A DNA stretch of 38,089 nt from an uncultured Flavobacteriales bacterium. Its GTDB lineage: Bacteria; Bacteroidota; Bacteroidia; Flavobacteriales; Crocinitomicaceae. This document shows, piece after piece, positions 8,568-16,670 of the stretch. The notes beneath the pieces were generated by a model. That model saw only the letters and a list, made by a program, of their open reading frames with translations. It was not told the origin of the DNA and made no database searches. The stretch is from the NCBI GenBank assembly GCA_946480815.1, contig CAMLLB010000041.1, positions 1 to 38,089 of the forward strand, in the 5' to 3' direction. Each line of letters opens with the position of its first letter. Within the stretch, counting starts at the first letter, position 1. The translations under genes and the position numbers were made by a program.

Positions 8568-11420
8568 ATGAGAAAACTCGTCTTTTCTGTGACACTGCTA
8601 TGTGGATTTACGTCCTTTTCGCAGGTTGCGCAACCAAAGCCTCAACAGTTTGTTTCTCCGCAAGAAGTTGAGAAATGCAGCCAGCATCATAAGATGCAGG
8701 AAATGCAAATCAAAGATCCGGCACGTTTTGCAACAATTTTTAAGGATCCTTTGCCAAATCAGGGAACAAAACACAAACCGAATCCCGGAACTGAGAAATT
8801 AACCGGTGTTATTTATACCATTCCTGTTGTTTTCCACATTATTCACAACAATGGTTCGGAAAATATTTCGGATGCTCAGGTTCAGGACGCTTTGAATATC
8901 CTGAATCGGGATTATCGAAAACTGAATGCAGATACCAGCCAGATCGTAGCTGCTTTTCAAGGTGATGCTGCAGATGTGGAAATTCGTTTTGTTTTTGCTA
9001 CTGTAGCTCCAAACGGCGCATGTTTTTCAGGAATTACGAGAACTGTTAGTGTACTAACTAATGATGGTTCTGACGGTGAAGCCCAGGTAGCTGCTGTTGT
9101 TAGCGGGAATAATGTTTACCAGGGAATCTGGCCGCATAATCGCTACTTAAATATCTACATAGCAAACGACATCGGTGGTGCTGCCGGTTATACCTTTAAT
9201 CCGAACAACGGGGGAACGGCCCAACAACAAATGTATTACAATGGTATTTTTGCTTTGGAGAATTACACCGGGTCAATTGGAACTTCGAATATTACGAACA
9301 GCAGAACACTTACTCACGAAGTTGGCCATTGGTTGAATTTGTCTCACGTGTGGGGAGCAAATAATAACCCGGGTTCGGCAGGCTGCGGTGGTACGGATAA
9401 CGTAAATGATACTCCGGCAACACAAGGATCAACATCTTGTGCGACTACCCAGAACTCTTGTTCAACAGATAATGCTTATTGGGGATTTGACCAGATAGAC
9501 CAGGTGCAGAATTACATGGACTATTCTTATTGTTCAAAAATGTTTACACAGGGTCAGGTTGACAGAATGCGTGCAGCAATGATCAGTTCGGTGGGAGGAA
9601 GAAACAACATCTGGACAACTGCAAACCTGAATTTAGTCGGCGGGGGACCAGGAACTTCACTTTGCGCATTGGATTTCGATGCTACCCAAACAACGATGTG
9701 TACGGGAACAACCGTTACGTATACCCCAAGTCAAACTTCCGGAATTGCAACATATTCCTGGACTTTTCCGGGTGGAACACCTTCATCTTCTACGGTTGCA
9801 AGTCCAACGGTAACTTACCCGACAGCCGGAACATACAATGCAAGTTTAAGTGTGACAGCTACATCAAATGGAGCAACTTATTCCAAATCGAAAACAAATT
9901 ACATCACGGTAAATACGAATACAACTGTAAGCTTACCAATCAGTGAAGGATTTGTTTCAACTACTTTCCCTCCGACGGGCTGGACCATTTACAATACGAA
10001 CAGCAGTTCCACATGGGCAAGAACTACATCAGCCGGTTATACCCCAACAGCAGGGAATTCGGCAAGATTTGCGAATTACACGATTAACGATGCAACATAT
10101 GATGAGTTGCGTTTACCAAAAGCGGATATTGCAGCTTATTCAAGTGCTACCTTAACATTTGATGTTGCTTATGCTCCATATGATGCAACAAATTTTGATG
10201 GATTGGAAGTATTGGTTTCTACAGATTGTGGAGGAACATTTACGACCGTTTACTCCAAATCAGGAACTACTCTGGCAACTGCGATTGCAACTACCAGTGC
10301 CTTCACTCCGACAGCTGCACAATGGAGATCTGAAACAGTGGATCTGACTCCTTATGTTGGAAACAGTTCGGTTTGGATTGCTTTCAGAAACCTGGCAGGT
10401 TATGGAAATAACTTGTACGTAGATAATATCAATGTAAGTGGAGTAAGTGGTACTCCAACTGCTCCGGTGGCTTCGTTCTCTTCTACAAGCCAATCGATTT
10501 GTGCCGGACAATCAGTAACGTATACAAGTACTTCAACCAATAACCCAACTTCGTATAGCTGGTCGTTCCCAGGTGGAACACCTTCTTCATCCACTTCCGC
10601 AAGCCAGGTAGTGACGTATTCAAGTGCCGGAACTTATAATGTTACGTTGACAGCTACGAATGCCGGTGGATCAAATGCATCCAACCAAACAGGATATATA
10701 ACAGTGAATGCTGCTCCTGCTGCTCCTACTATTACTTCAGGCGGAGCAACGACATTCTGCCAGGGAGGTTCGGTTACGTTAACTTCTTCTACCGGTTCGG
10801 CAACAACCTGGTCTAATTCTGCAAGCGGAGCTTCGATCACGGTTTCTACTTCAGGAACATATACAGCTACTACAACTGTGTCATCTTGTCCGTCTGCAGC
10901 ATCAAACAGTATTTCTGTTACGGTAAATCCGAACCCAACGGTTAGTTTCAGTTCCGTTCCGATGCTGTGTGTATCGGATGGGCCTTATACCTTGGTTCAG
11001 GGAAGTCCTGCAGGAGGAACTTATTCCGGTTCAGGTGTAACAGGAAACCAGTTTAATCCTGCAACAGTAGGAATCAGTAACACAACGGTGACGTATAACT
11101 ATACGAACGGAAACGGTTGTTCAGGATCAGCTCAGACGACAGTGGTAGTTGACGGCTGTGCATCAATCGCTGAAAATGAACTGGATTTCATCACGGTTTA
11201 CCCGAACCCGTCGACAGGATTGTTTACAATCTCTTCCGGAGAAGTGAATTTGAATACTGTGAAGATTTTTAATGCACTGGGACAGGTTGTTTACGAAGTA
11301 AGTAATCTGCAGGATTCAAAACAAGTTATTGATTTGAAGCAGATGGCAAAAGGTGTTTATACGATCCGTGTTTTGACGGAGGTGGGAACACAGCATATTC
11401 CGATTGTATTGGAGAAATAA
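8568..11420 (+). CDS. T9SS-sorted M43 (cytophagalysin-like) metalloprotease
   Basis: A 950-residue secreted protease. Signal peptide 1-19 (ends TSFSQ) is followed by a prodomain. The M43 pappalysin-like catalytic domain starts near TIPVVFHIIHNNG. The zinc site is HEVGHWLNLSHVWG (H250, E251, H254, H260), with the Met-turn M317 in QNYMDYSYC. Position 257, usually Gly in HExxHxxGxxH, is Asn here. I believe the cytophagalysin branch tolerates this, so I do not read it as loss of activity. Then come PKD 1 (about 365-450), a jelly-roll 'choice-of-anchor J'-like domain (about 455-622), PKD 2 (about 632-715), an Ig-like part, and a T9SS type A sorting domain (about 875-950, YPNPSTGLFTI to the end). 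It probably digests extracellular protein. It is monocistronic. Confidence 0.92.
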   Translation: MRKLVFSVTLLCGFTSFSQVAQPKPQQFVSPQEVEKCSQHHKMQEMQIKDPARFATIFKDPLPNQGTKHKPNPGTEKLTGVIYTIPVVFHIIHNNGSENISDAQVQDALNILNRDYRKLNADTSQIVAAFQGDAADVEIRFVFATVAPNGACFSGITRTVSVLTNDGSDGEAQVAAVVSGNNVYQGIWPHNRYLNIYIANDIGGAAGYTFNPNNGGTAQQQMYYNGIFALENYTGSIGTSNITNSRTLTHEVGHWLNLSHVWGANNNPGSAGCGGTDNVNDTPATQGSTSCATTQNSCSTDNAYWGFDQIDQVQNYMDYSYCSKMFTQGQVDRMRAAMISSVGGRNNIWTTANLNLVGGGPGTSLCALDFDATQTTMCTGTTVTYTPSQTSGIATYSWTFPGGTPSSSTVASPTVTYPTAGTYNASLSVTATSNGATYSKSKTNYITVNTNTTVSLPISEGFVSTTFPPTGWTIYNTNSSSTWARTTSAGYTPTAGNSARFANYTINDATYDELRLPKADIAAYSSATLTFDVAYAPYDATNFDGLEVLVSTDCGGTFTTVYSKSGTTLATAIATTSAFTPTAAQWRSETVDLTPYVGNSSVWIAFRNLAGYGNNLYVDNINVSGVSGTPTAPVASFSSTSQSICAGQSVTYTSTSTNNPTSYSWSFPGGTPSSSTSASQVVTYSSAGTYNVTLTATNAGGSNASNQTGYITVNAAPAAPTITSGGATTFCQGGSVTLTSSTGSATTWSNSASGASITVSTSGTYTATTTVSSCPSAASNSISVTVNPNPTVSFSSVPMLCVSDGPYTLVQGSPAGGTYSGSGVTGNQFNPATVGISNTTVTYNYTNGNGCSGSAQTTVVVDGCASIAENELDFITVYPNPSTGLFTISSGEVNLNTVKIFNALGQVVYEVSNLQDSKQVIDLKQMAKGVYTIRVLTEVGTQHIPIVLEK

Positions 11421-11440
11421 GAATTGATTGATTAAATAGG

Positions 11441-11473
11441 AAAGGCTGTTACGTTGTGTAGCAGCCTTTTTTT
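11441..11473 (+). terminator. Terminator of the M43 protease gene
   Basis: Twelve-bp arms AAAGGCTGTTAC (11441-11452) and GTAGCAGCCTTT (11458-11469), with one G-U pair and a 5-base loop, continue into a seven-T run. Confidence 0.9.
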
Positions 11474-11680
11474 GTATGAGTAAAATTTTCCAATTCGCCA
11501 ATTCGCAATATTACGAACCGTAAAGAAAAAAGTTATTTTCTTAACATGAAATAAGGGTTACTGTTTTATTTAAAAATGCTGTACGGAAAATCGCAACAAC
11601 AAAAATCAATATGCAGAATTCCGTTTTCTATTGTTATGCATACCTAGCAAATTTGTCCTGAAACTTAAAATTGTGAAACC

Positions 11681-12793
11681 ATGAAAAAAATAATTCTATT
11701 GTGCCTGAGTTTATATACGTATCATTCATTCGCACAAACTCCACAATTGCCTTCTATGGTAATTGCAGGGATTGAAGTGAGGAACATTGCATCCAATGAA
11801 GATATCCTTCGATCCGTAATATACAAAAGCCTGGTCAACTCCAAAAAGTATGTAGTAAATGACCGATACGATGTTGCTGAAAAGCTTGGCGATAACAAAA
11901 TGAAAGAATGCATGGGGAAAGACTGTCTTGGAAAAGTTGGGAGCCAGTTGAGCGCTGATTTCGCCATGAGTGCCAGCTATGAAGGTTTGGGAGACCGGAT
12001 TCTTATTTCCATGAAGATTGTCAATGTAAAGACAGGTGAAATCGAACAAAATGAAATTGAGCAATTTGAAAATCAACCACGTGAGTTGAACCGGATGACA
12101 GACATTATGATCTACAAATTACTTAAAATGGATGTAGATTTCACGGTATATAAAGCCTTGTTTTTCAAAGACGGACCTACGGCAAGTGCGGGATTGGGGA
12201 AAATGAATAATTCAGGGCCCCGGATCGGTTTTGCAGTTGCCACGGGAGAAAACGGCGAGTTTTTTACTAGGAGTGAACGTGATGGCGGGGTGGGCACAAT
12301 GCCCGTTTTGTTCAACATCGGTTATCAGTTGGAGGTTCAGTATGCCGGAAGTGAAAAGTTTAGCGGCTTGTTTGAGTTTTTGGGAAATGTTGCAGGCATG
12401 GAACATGGTACTCCGATACCTTCATTGGCTATTATGCATGGTGTCCGCTTTGGGAAAGGTGCCTGGGAAATTGCAATGGGGCCATCGTTTACAATGAAGC
12501 GTTTGGTTTCAGGAACAACGGATTACGACGGTGAATTCCATACTTTCCAGGAATTGAATGATGACATGGGAGTGACGAACGCTGCTCATATGGATTATTT
12601 CAAGCGGCCGGATACCCGCGGAGCAACTTATTTTTCGACCAATTTCATTTTTGCAGTTGGAAAAACTTTCCGGCCGGGAGCATTGAATGTTCCGCTGAAT
12701 TTTTATGCGAGTATGAATAAATACGGAACCACCTATGGGGTTTCACTTGGAATCAACATCACCCGATCACGTAAATACACCTACACCAAATAA
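11681..12793 (+). CDS. Exported TolB/CsgG-like domain fused to probable beta-barrel
   Basis: A 370-residue protein with a signal peptide (1-18, HSFAQ). Residues about 25-150 resemble the N-terminal TolB/CsgG/LpoB-type alpha-beta domain. That part has a strand MVIAGIEVRNI, helices, then ECMGKDCLGKVGSQLSADFA with a Cys pair, and ISMKIVNVKTGEIEQ. From about 165 on the chain becomes strand-rich and aromatic (for example GYQLEVQYA, GVSLGINITRSRKYTYTK at the end), suggesting an outer-membrane barrel. The protein could thus place a periplasmic sensing or binding domain on a barrel. Exact function is unknown, and the barrel part is an inference from pattern. It stands alone between two terminators. 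Confidence 0.6.
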   Translation: MKKIILLCLSLYTYHSFAQTPQLPSMVIAGIEVRNIASNEDILRSVIYKSLVNSKKYVVNDRYDVAEKLGDNKMKECMGKDCLGKVGSQLSADFAMSASYEGLGDRILISMKIVNVKTGEIEQNEIEQFENQPRELNRMTDIMIYKLLKMDVDFTVYKALFFKDGPTASAGLGKMNNSGPRIGFAVATGENGEFFTRSERDGGVGTMPVLFNIGYQLEVQYAGSEKFSGLFEFLGNVAGMEHGTPIPSLAIMHGVRFGKGAWEIAMGPSFTMKRLVSGTTDYDGEFHTFQELNDDMGVTNAAHMDYFKRPDTRGATYFSTNFIFAVGKTFRPGALNVPLNFYASMNKYGTTYGVSLGINITRSRKYTYTK

Positions 12794-12865
12794 ATCAGCG
12801 CCCTCGCCGAAGCTATTGATGACATGCGATCAGCGGAGGAGCACAGAAAGAGGAGTGGAGAGGAG

Positions 12866-12909
12866 AATCCCCGGTCACTGAGTTTAGTCGAAGTGCCGGG
12901 GATTTTTTG
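12866..12909. terminator. Shared terminator built on a dispersed CTGAG...GTCGAAG repeat
   Basis: AATCCCCGG (12866-12874) pairs with CCGGGGATT (12896-12904), and CACT with AGTG inside, then a T-tract follows on the plus strand. The loop is CTGAGTTTAGTCGAAG, a variant of the dispersed repeat found at 23422, 23469, 25419 and 25560. It lies between the convergent 11681 gene and creD. Confidence 0.8.
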
Positions 12910-12913
12910 TAAC

Positions 12914-14197
12914 TCAAACTTTCAATCGTCGGGTAAAGCTCATGATTGCAGCAAGAACAACGAATAATCCCAAACTTCCTACCAGTAAAGCATAGGTTTC
13001 GAGGTTTACAATCACATACAGGAAGCTGTAAAGAATGGAAATCGCGGTAAAAATAGTGAGCGCAAACTTCAGCGATCGAAGAACAGAATAAGCATACCAG
13101 CTCAATAAGGCGAGGATTCCGGTACCTGCTGCAAGGTAGGAACGTGCAAATCCAAATTGTTCTGAGAAGGAAAGAAGAATCGCATAAAAAAGAATGAGTG
13201 ACAATCCTACCATCAAATAATGAATCGGGTGGATGCTCATTTTTCCGATTAATTCGATGAGGTAAAACACCGTAAAGGTTAAAAGGATCACCAGGATCGC
13301 ATATTTTACGGTTCGTTCATTTAGCTGATACTGATCAACACTTTCCAGGAAATCTATCGATGCTTCGGATAGTTTTGCATAGGGTTTGGAGTGATCGATT
13401 CCAACTCTGGGATTCTGAGCAATGTTCATCATATTCCAGGAACTTGTAAAACCTTTCTTGTTTTCAAAGGAATCCGGATTTGGAAGAGAAGTCCCCGAAA
13501 AGGACGGATTTTCCCAGTTTGAAGTCATGTTGTATACGCTTTTTTTTGCAAAACCTTTTAAAATGACCTTCCCGGAACCATTGATGGTATAGCTTGTATT
13601 GACGTTGATTTCGGTGGTTGTTTTGTCAATAGTGAATGGAGCCGTTGCGTAAAATAACTTGTCCGGGCTGCTTTCTGCCATGGTTTCCTGTTCAATTTCG
13701 AGTCCCTTTCCATTGATTTCTATTTTTCCCATGTTCGAAATACGGGTTTCAGCAAGTGCCAGCAAACCGATCTGTGCCTTTGAAAGATCCAGGTTCCCAT
13801 TATCCAGGTTCGGGACAAATTTGGCCGAAGTATAATTGTTTGATTGAAAAACAGGAAAATGATAAATTCCGCGTTTCTTGGTACTTGCACTTACATTGAG
13901 ACTTGTTTTTTCATTTTCAGGGAAGAAGAACAGGTACTTTTTGTTTTTGCTGTTTTTGAGCGGGATCCGCAAGACTAATCCTTTGTATACGAAGTCACTT
14001 CCCCATTCGGAACGTATTTCTTCCTTGATCATTTCTGCGCGATCTTTCCGTTCCTCAATTAGGAACATAACTCGCGCCAGGGGAGGCAGCAGGAGGATTG
14101 TAATTACTCCGATTAAGAGAAAACGTCCGAAAGGTGCGTTTAAGAACTTCATGAATTCGCCGGTTTCGGATTTGTCTGATTTTGATTGATTTTCCAT
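12914..14197 (-). CDS. creD: CreD family inner-membrane protein
   Basis: A 427-residue protein matching CreD in layout. A cytoplasmic N-terminus is followed by one membrane segment (about 25-47, RFLLIGVITILLLPPLARVM). The hallmark IEERKDRAEMIKEEIRSEWG comes next, then a large periplasmic beta-rich domain (about 75-295) and a block of closely spaced membrane segments to the end (about 297-420). In E. coli creD belongs to the CreBC regulon and affects envelope integrity and colicin tolerance. In Bacteroidota it is often next to a small winged-helix regulator instead, as here (14252-14551). A CTTTGAAATTCAAAG dyad lies 21 bases before the start, matching a dyad in front of the upstream operon. 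Confidence 0.85.
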   Translation of the reverse strand: MENQSKSDKSETGEFMKFLNAPFGRFLLIGVITILLLPPLARVMFLIEERKDRAEMIKEEIRSEWGSDFVYKGLVLRIPLKNSKNKKYLFFFPENEKTSLNVSASTKKRGIYHFPVFQSNNYTSAKFVPNLDNGNLDLSKAQIGLLALAETRISNMGKIEINGKGLEIEQETMAESSPDKLFYATAPFTIDKTTTEINVNTSYTINGSGKVILKGFAKKSVYNMTSNWENPSFSGTSLPNPDSFENKKGFTSSWNMMNIAQNPRVGIDHSKPYAKLSEASIDFLESVDQYQLNERTVKYAILVILLTFTVFYLIELIGKMSIHPIHYLMVGLSLILFYAILLSFSEQFGFARSYLAAGTGILALLSWYAYSVLRSLKFALTIFTAISILYSFLYVIVNLETYALLVGSLGLFVVLAAIMSFTRRLKV

Positions 14198-14217
14198 TTT
14201 GTTTTAGATTAAAAGAG

Positions 14218-14237
14218 CTTTGAAATTCAAAGTAAAT
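14218..14237 (-). promoter_or_regulatory. Dyad operator upstream of creD
   Basis: CTTTGAAATTCAAAG (14218-14232) is a dyad with 7-base arms around one base, followed by TAAAT. On the minus strand it reads TTACTTTGAATTTCAAAG, so it overlaps a -7 promoter-like TTACTTTG. A near-identical 20-mer is at 15167-15186. It is probably the binding site of the regulator encoded at 14252-14551. That link is inference. Confidence 0.65.
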
Positions 14238-14251
14238 GAATAAAAAAATAG

Positions 14252-14551
14252 CTATTTACTTGTTTTGATTAATTGCTCAAGCGCGGCCAGATGCTTGGCA
14301 AATGTCTGTTTTCCCAATAAAGTTGCTTCATAGGTAGTATTGGGCTTTTTACCTATAAATTGCTTCTTGATATCAATGTATTCCGATTGTTCGAGTGCTT
14401 TGATGTGAGAAGCCAGGTTCCCGTCGGTGACTTCCAGGAGCTCTTTCAAGCGGTTAAAGTCCACCGTGTCATTCACCATCAGAATAGACATAATTCCCAG
14501 CCTGATCCGATGGTCAAATATTTTGTTGATATCTGATATGATACTTGTCAT
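14252..14551 (-). CDS. Winged-helix transcriptional regulator (creD-linked)
   Basis: A 99-residue DNA-binding protein beginning MTSIISDINKIFDHRIRLG. It has the pattern of the short 'winged helix DNA-binding domain' family related to ArsR/MarR regulators. A helix (RLGIMSILMVND) comes first, then a turn and a recognition helix (LLEVTDGNLASHIKALEQ), and then a wing with IDIKKQFIGKKPNTTYEATLLGKQTF. I chose the ATG at 14551 because it overlaps the stop of the upstream membrane gene as ATGA, a sign of translational coupling. An upstream in-frame extension would only read into that gene. No effector domain or sensor cysteine is present. Its likely targets are the two matching dyads at 14218 and 15167, giving autoregulation plus control of creD. 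Confidence 0.85.
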   Translation of the reverse strand: MTSIISDINKIFDHRIRLGIMSILMVNDTVDFNRLKELLEVTDGNLASHIKALEQSEYIDIKKQFIGKKPNTTYEATLLGKQTFAKHLAALEQLIKTSK

Positions 14552-15159
14552 TGCTTCTTGTAATCGTATTTCAGGTACATGTACGCACCGTAAAAGATGT
14601 GGCAAATTCCGAAACCGAACATCCAAAAGTACAAACCATAACCAATATAAAGGCTGTTTAACAATCCGAGAATGATAAAGATGAACCCCAGGTTTCTCAG
14701 AGTTTCATAAGAGTAACGGCTTGCGCTCACCAGTGCAAGACCGTAGAATAACAAAGTAACGGGTGAAACCAACCCGATAGCTCCTTTGGTGATTAGTATG
14801 ATAGCGAATAATCCTCCTGTAACCAAAGGGACCATGAAACTCATGATGAATGATTTTGACACCTGGTTCCAGATCACTTCTTGTTTTCTTCGTGCTTTGC
14901 GGACAGAGAAAACAATTCCTGTTACAAGTGAAAGTACCATAACGAGTACGGCCGTGGTTACAATTGTAATAAATTCAACGGAATCAAAACGAATAGAAGA
15001 AGTCAGGCGTTCTCTCATGGAATAAACAATTCCGGCCCCAATTAAAGCATAGGTTCCGGCCAGAATTCCGGAAACACCTGACAAGGACAAAAACTTCGAA
15101 GATTTTTGCATCATCGACTGAATCTCCCGAAGCTGTGCTAAATATTTTTCATTTTCCAT
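14548..15159 (-). CDS. Polytopic membrane protein co-transcribed with the winged-helix regulator
   Basis: A 203-residue protein, MENEKYLAQLREIQSMM..., with a short soluble helix and about six hydrophobic segments: GILAGTYALIGAGIVYSM, ITIVTTAVLVMVLSLVTGI, SFMVPLVTGGLFAIILI, GLVSPVTLLFYGLALVSA, LGFIFIILGLLNSLYIGYG and FGFGICHIFYGAYMYL. I do not recognise a named family, but such proteins commonly precede this regulator type in Bacteroidota. It may sense or transmit a membrane signal. The start at 15159 is chosen because a promoter-like dyad ends 8 bases before it. A longer frame to 15507 only reads across yidD. Its stop overlaps the regulator start by ATGA. Confidence 0.75.
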   Translation of the reverse strand: MENEKYLAQLREIQSMMQKSSKFLSLSGVSGILAGTYALIGAGIVYSMRERLTSSIRFDSVEFITIVTTAVLVMVLSLVTGIVFSVRKARRKQEVIWNQVSKSFIMSFMVPLVTGGLFAIILITKGAIGLVSPVTLLFYGLALVSASRYSYETLRNLGFIFIILGLLNSLYIGYGLYFWMFGFGICHIFYGAYMYLKYDYKKQ

Positions 15160-15166
15160 AAAAGAA

Positions 15167-15186
15167 CTTTGTAATTCAAAGTAAAT
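15167..15186 (-). promoter_or_regulatory. Dyad operator upstream of the membrane protein-regulator operon
   Basis: CTTTGTAATTCAAAGTAAAT differs by one base from the creD-side copy at 14218-14237. On the minus strand it gives TTACTTTGAATTACAAAG, overlapping a -7-like element, and ends 8 bases from the start codon at 15159. Binding here would block transcription start. Confidence 0.65.
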
Positions 15187-15236
15187 TAAAATAAATGAAT
15201 TGGGAAAATCTTTTTGTGATTTTTTTTGAACCTGTT

Positions 15237-15494
15237 TTAATCTTTCTTGCACGAGCACTTCTTTTCTGGAACGGGATCGTAACCAAATCCGCCCCAGGGA
15301 TGGCAACGGCTGATTCTTCTTGTTCCCAACCACAAACCTTTGATCGGTCCATGAATTTTGAGTGCTTCGATCATATAAGCGGAGCATGTTGGATCGTACC
15401 TGCAGGCATTCGGAAGAATAGGGCTGATGATCCACTGGTAAATTTTTACAGGGACGATCAGTATCGAAATAAAAAATTGTCGGATATATTTCAT
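15237..15494 (-). CDS. yidD: Membrane protein insertion efficiency factor YidD
   Basis: An 85-residue protein of the YidD family. The core [32 protein letters not shown] and the [18 protein letters not shown] tail are family hallmarks, including the three conserved cysteines. YidD sits at the inner membrane and assists YidC-dependent insertion of membrane proteins. I prefer the ATG at 15494 (MKYIRQFF) over an upstream TTG at 15524. It gives the usual family length, and a perfect minus-strand -7 element (TAACTTTG) lies between the two. The Cys/Lys-rich tail ends KKCSCKKD. It diverges from the 15559 gene and is not in the common rnpA-yidD-yidC context. Confidence 0.92.
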   Translation of the reverse strand: MKYIRQFFISILIVPVKIYQWIISPILPNACRYDPTCSAYMIEALKIHGPIKGLWLGTRRISRCHPWGGFGYDPVPEKKCSCKKD

Positions 15495-15508
15495 GTGCTT
15501 CTTCCATG

Positions 15509-15522
15509 CAAAGTTACGTAAC
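15509..15522. promoter_or_regulatory. yidD -7 promoter element overlapping a 10-bp palindrome
   Basis: On the minus strand 15509-15516 reads TAACTTTG, a full TAnnTTTG match, placing the transcript start just before the ATG at 15494. It overlaps GTTACGTAAC (15513-15522), a perfect palindrome midway between the divergent yidD and 15559 genes, which could be an operator. Confidence 0.45.
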
Positions 15523-15558
15523 AATGGAACACTTATTTTGTAATTTTAGCCAATACTT

Positions 15559-16665
15559 ATGGAAGAAATTCAAAAGAAGCGAAATAAGAGCCTTGCATTT
15601 CGACTAGGGAATACGTATTTGAGTAAAAAAACGGCGGCCATACGGAATGTCGAAAGACATGGTTATACGTTGAATGATTCACAGAAAAAGCAATTGAAAA
15701 ATCTGCAACTGAAGATTTACCTGATTGCCGGAATAATCGGAGCGTGTGCTGTTATGATTGTGATTTTCCCGTTTCATTTCACCAGCTTACTGGATGCACA
15801 GCATTTTGACCTGTTTGGCTACCAATTCGATTTTGAATTGTATTACACCATGTATGCGGTAGCAATGATTTTTCCCGAGATCTGGCTGCTGAATATACTG
15901 AATATCTATGCAGTTCGGCGCATTTGTGAGATTTACAGATATCCTTCCACTTCACAGGATGATTACCAGGAGCAAGTAGCGTTGCTGACTGAAGCCGGAT
16001 TGGAAATGCCTGCCAAGCATATGCAATTATTGGAAATAGATCCGTATGTCGGGCTAACAAAGTTCTCCTATTATGCACTTTTGATCGGTACAAAACTGAA
16101 GGCAACGCTTTCAAATGTACTGATGAAATTCCTGGTGCGGCGTCTCCTGGGAAGATATGCACTGCGAATCGTTACAGACCTTATCGGTGTTCCGATTTTT
16201 GCTTTCTGGAATGCATGGAGCAGTAGACAGGTAATGAAAGAAGCACAAATGCGTATTGTTGCAACAGCAGCTACGAAAGATTTCATGAACGAATTTTCAG
16301 AAGAAGAACTATTGACCGTAAAGCATAACCTGAATAAATTATTCCATTTCGTAGCCCAGCAAAAGCGCCAGTACAATTTTGCGCTGTATTCTTTTATGAA
16401 AGAAATGCTGCTGGTCTTTCCGGACCTTTCGTTAAAATATGACAAGGAAGTAAAGATTGATGAGTTATTCGGCCGGGACCCGGAAGAAAACAAGCTCATT
16501 GCCCGCTTGCTCATCTTCGGATTGATTGTAGACGGAACACTTTCCGTAAAAGAGCGATTAACGATCCGTAAAATAGCAAAAGAGGAGTGGTTTCCCGTTT
16601 CAATTGATGAAATGGAACTGATCCTGAAAGGGTATGTGAATGGAGAAGGGTTAAAGCGATTCTAA
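15559..16665 (+). CDS. Membrane protein of unknown function with TerB-like C-terminal helical part
   Basis: A 368-residue protein. The N-terminus is basic and helical (1-50). Membrane segments follow at about 52-75 (IYLIAGIIGACAVMIVIFPF) and 95-118, and a third hydrophobic stretch lies at about 200-220. The C-terminal third (about 235-368) is all helix and includes LIARLLIFGLIVDGTLSVKERLTIRKIA, which resembles the acidic-helix layout of TerB-like domains. It may belong to the LBF_2804 family described in Leptospira and Bacteroidota, but I cannot confirm that by eye. It diverges from yidD. Function is unknown. Confidence 0.6.
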   Translation: MEEIQKKRNKSLAFRLGNTYLSKKTAAIRNVERHGYTLNDSQKKQLKNLQLKIYLIAGIIGACAVMIVIFPFHFTSLLDAQHFDLFGYQFDFELYYTMYAVAMIFPEIWLLNILNIYAVRRICEIYRYPSTSQDDYQEQVALLTEAGLEMPAKHMQLLEIDPYVGLTKFSYYALLIGTKLKATLSNVLMKFLVRRLLGRYALRIVTDLIGVPIFAFWNAWSSRQVMKEAQMRIVATAATKDFMNEFSEEELLTVKHNLNKLFHFVAQQKRQYNFALYSFMKEMLLVFPDLSLKYDKEVKIDELFGRDPEENKLIARLLIFGLIVDGTLSVKERLTIRKIAKEEWFPVSIDEMELILKGYVNGEGLKRF

Positions 16666-16670
16666 GATCG

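Noticed and set aside
9315..9347. Inactivated M43 zinc motif (Asn at the usual Gly)
   Set aside because: All three histidines, the glutamate and the Met-turn are intact, and I believe Asn occurs at this place in related flavobacterial proteases.
10260..10840. Antisense open frames opposite the M43 protease repeats
   Set aside because: These are shadows of Ser/Thr-rich PKD coding sequence, with no signals for translation.
14552..14626. Longer start for the winged-helix regulator
   Set aside because: The extension overlaps the upstream gene out of frame. The ATG at 14551 overlaps that gene's stop as ATGA and begins the conserved domain.
15160..15507. N-terminal extension of the 14548 membrane protein to 15507
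   Set aside because: The added residues only read yidD in another frame. A promoter-like dyad lies just before the ATG at 15159, and the shorter start gives a normal membrane protein.
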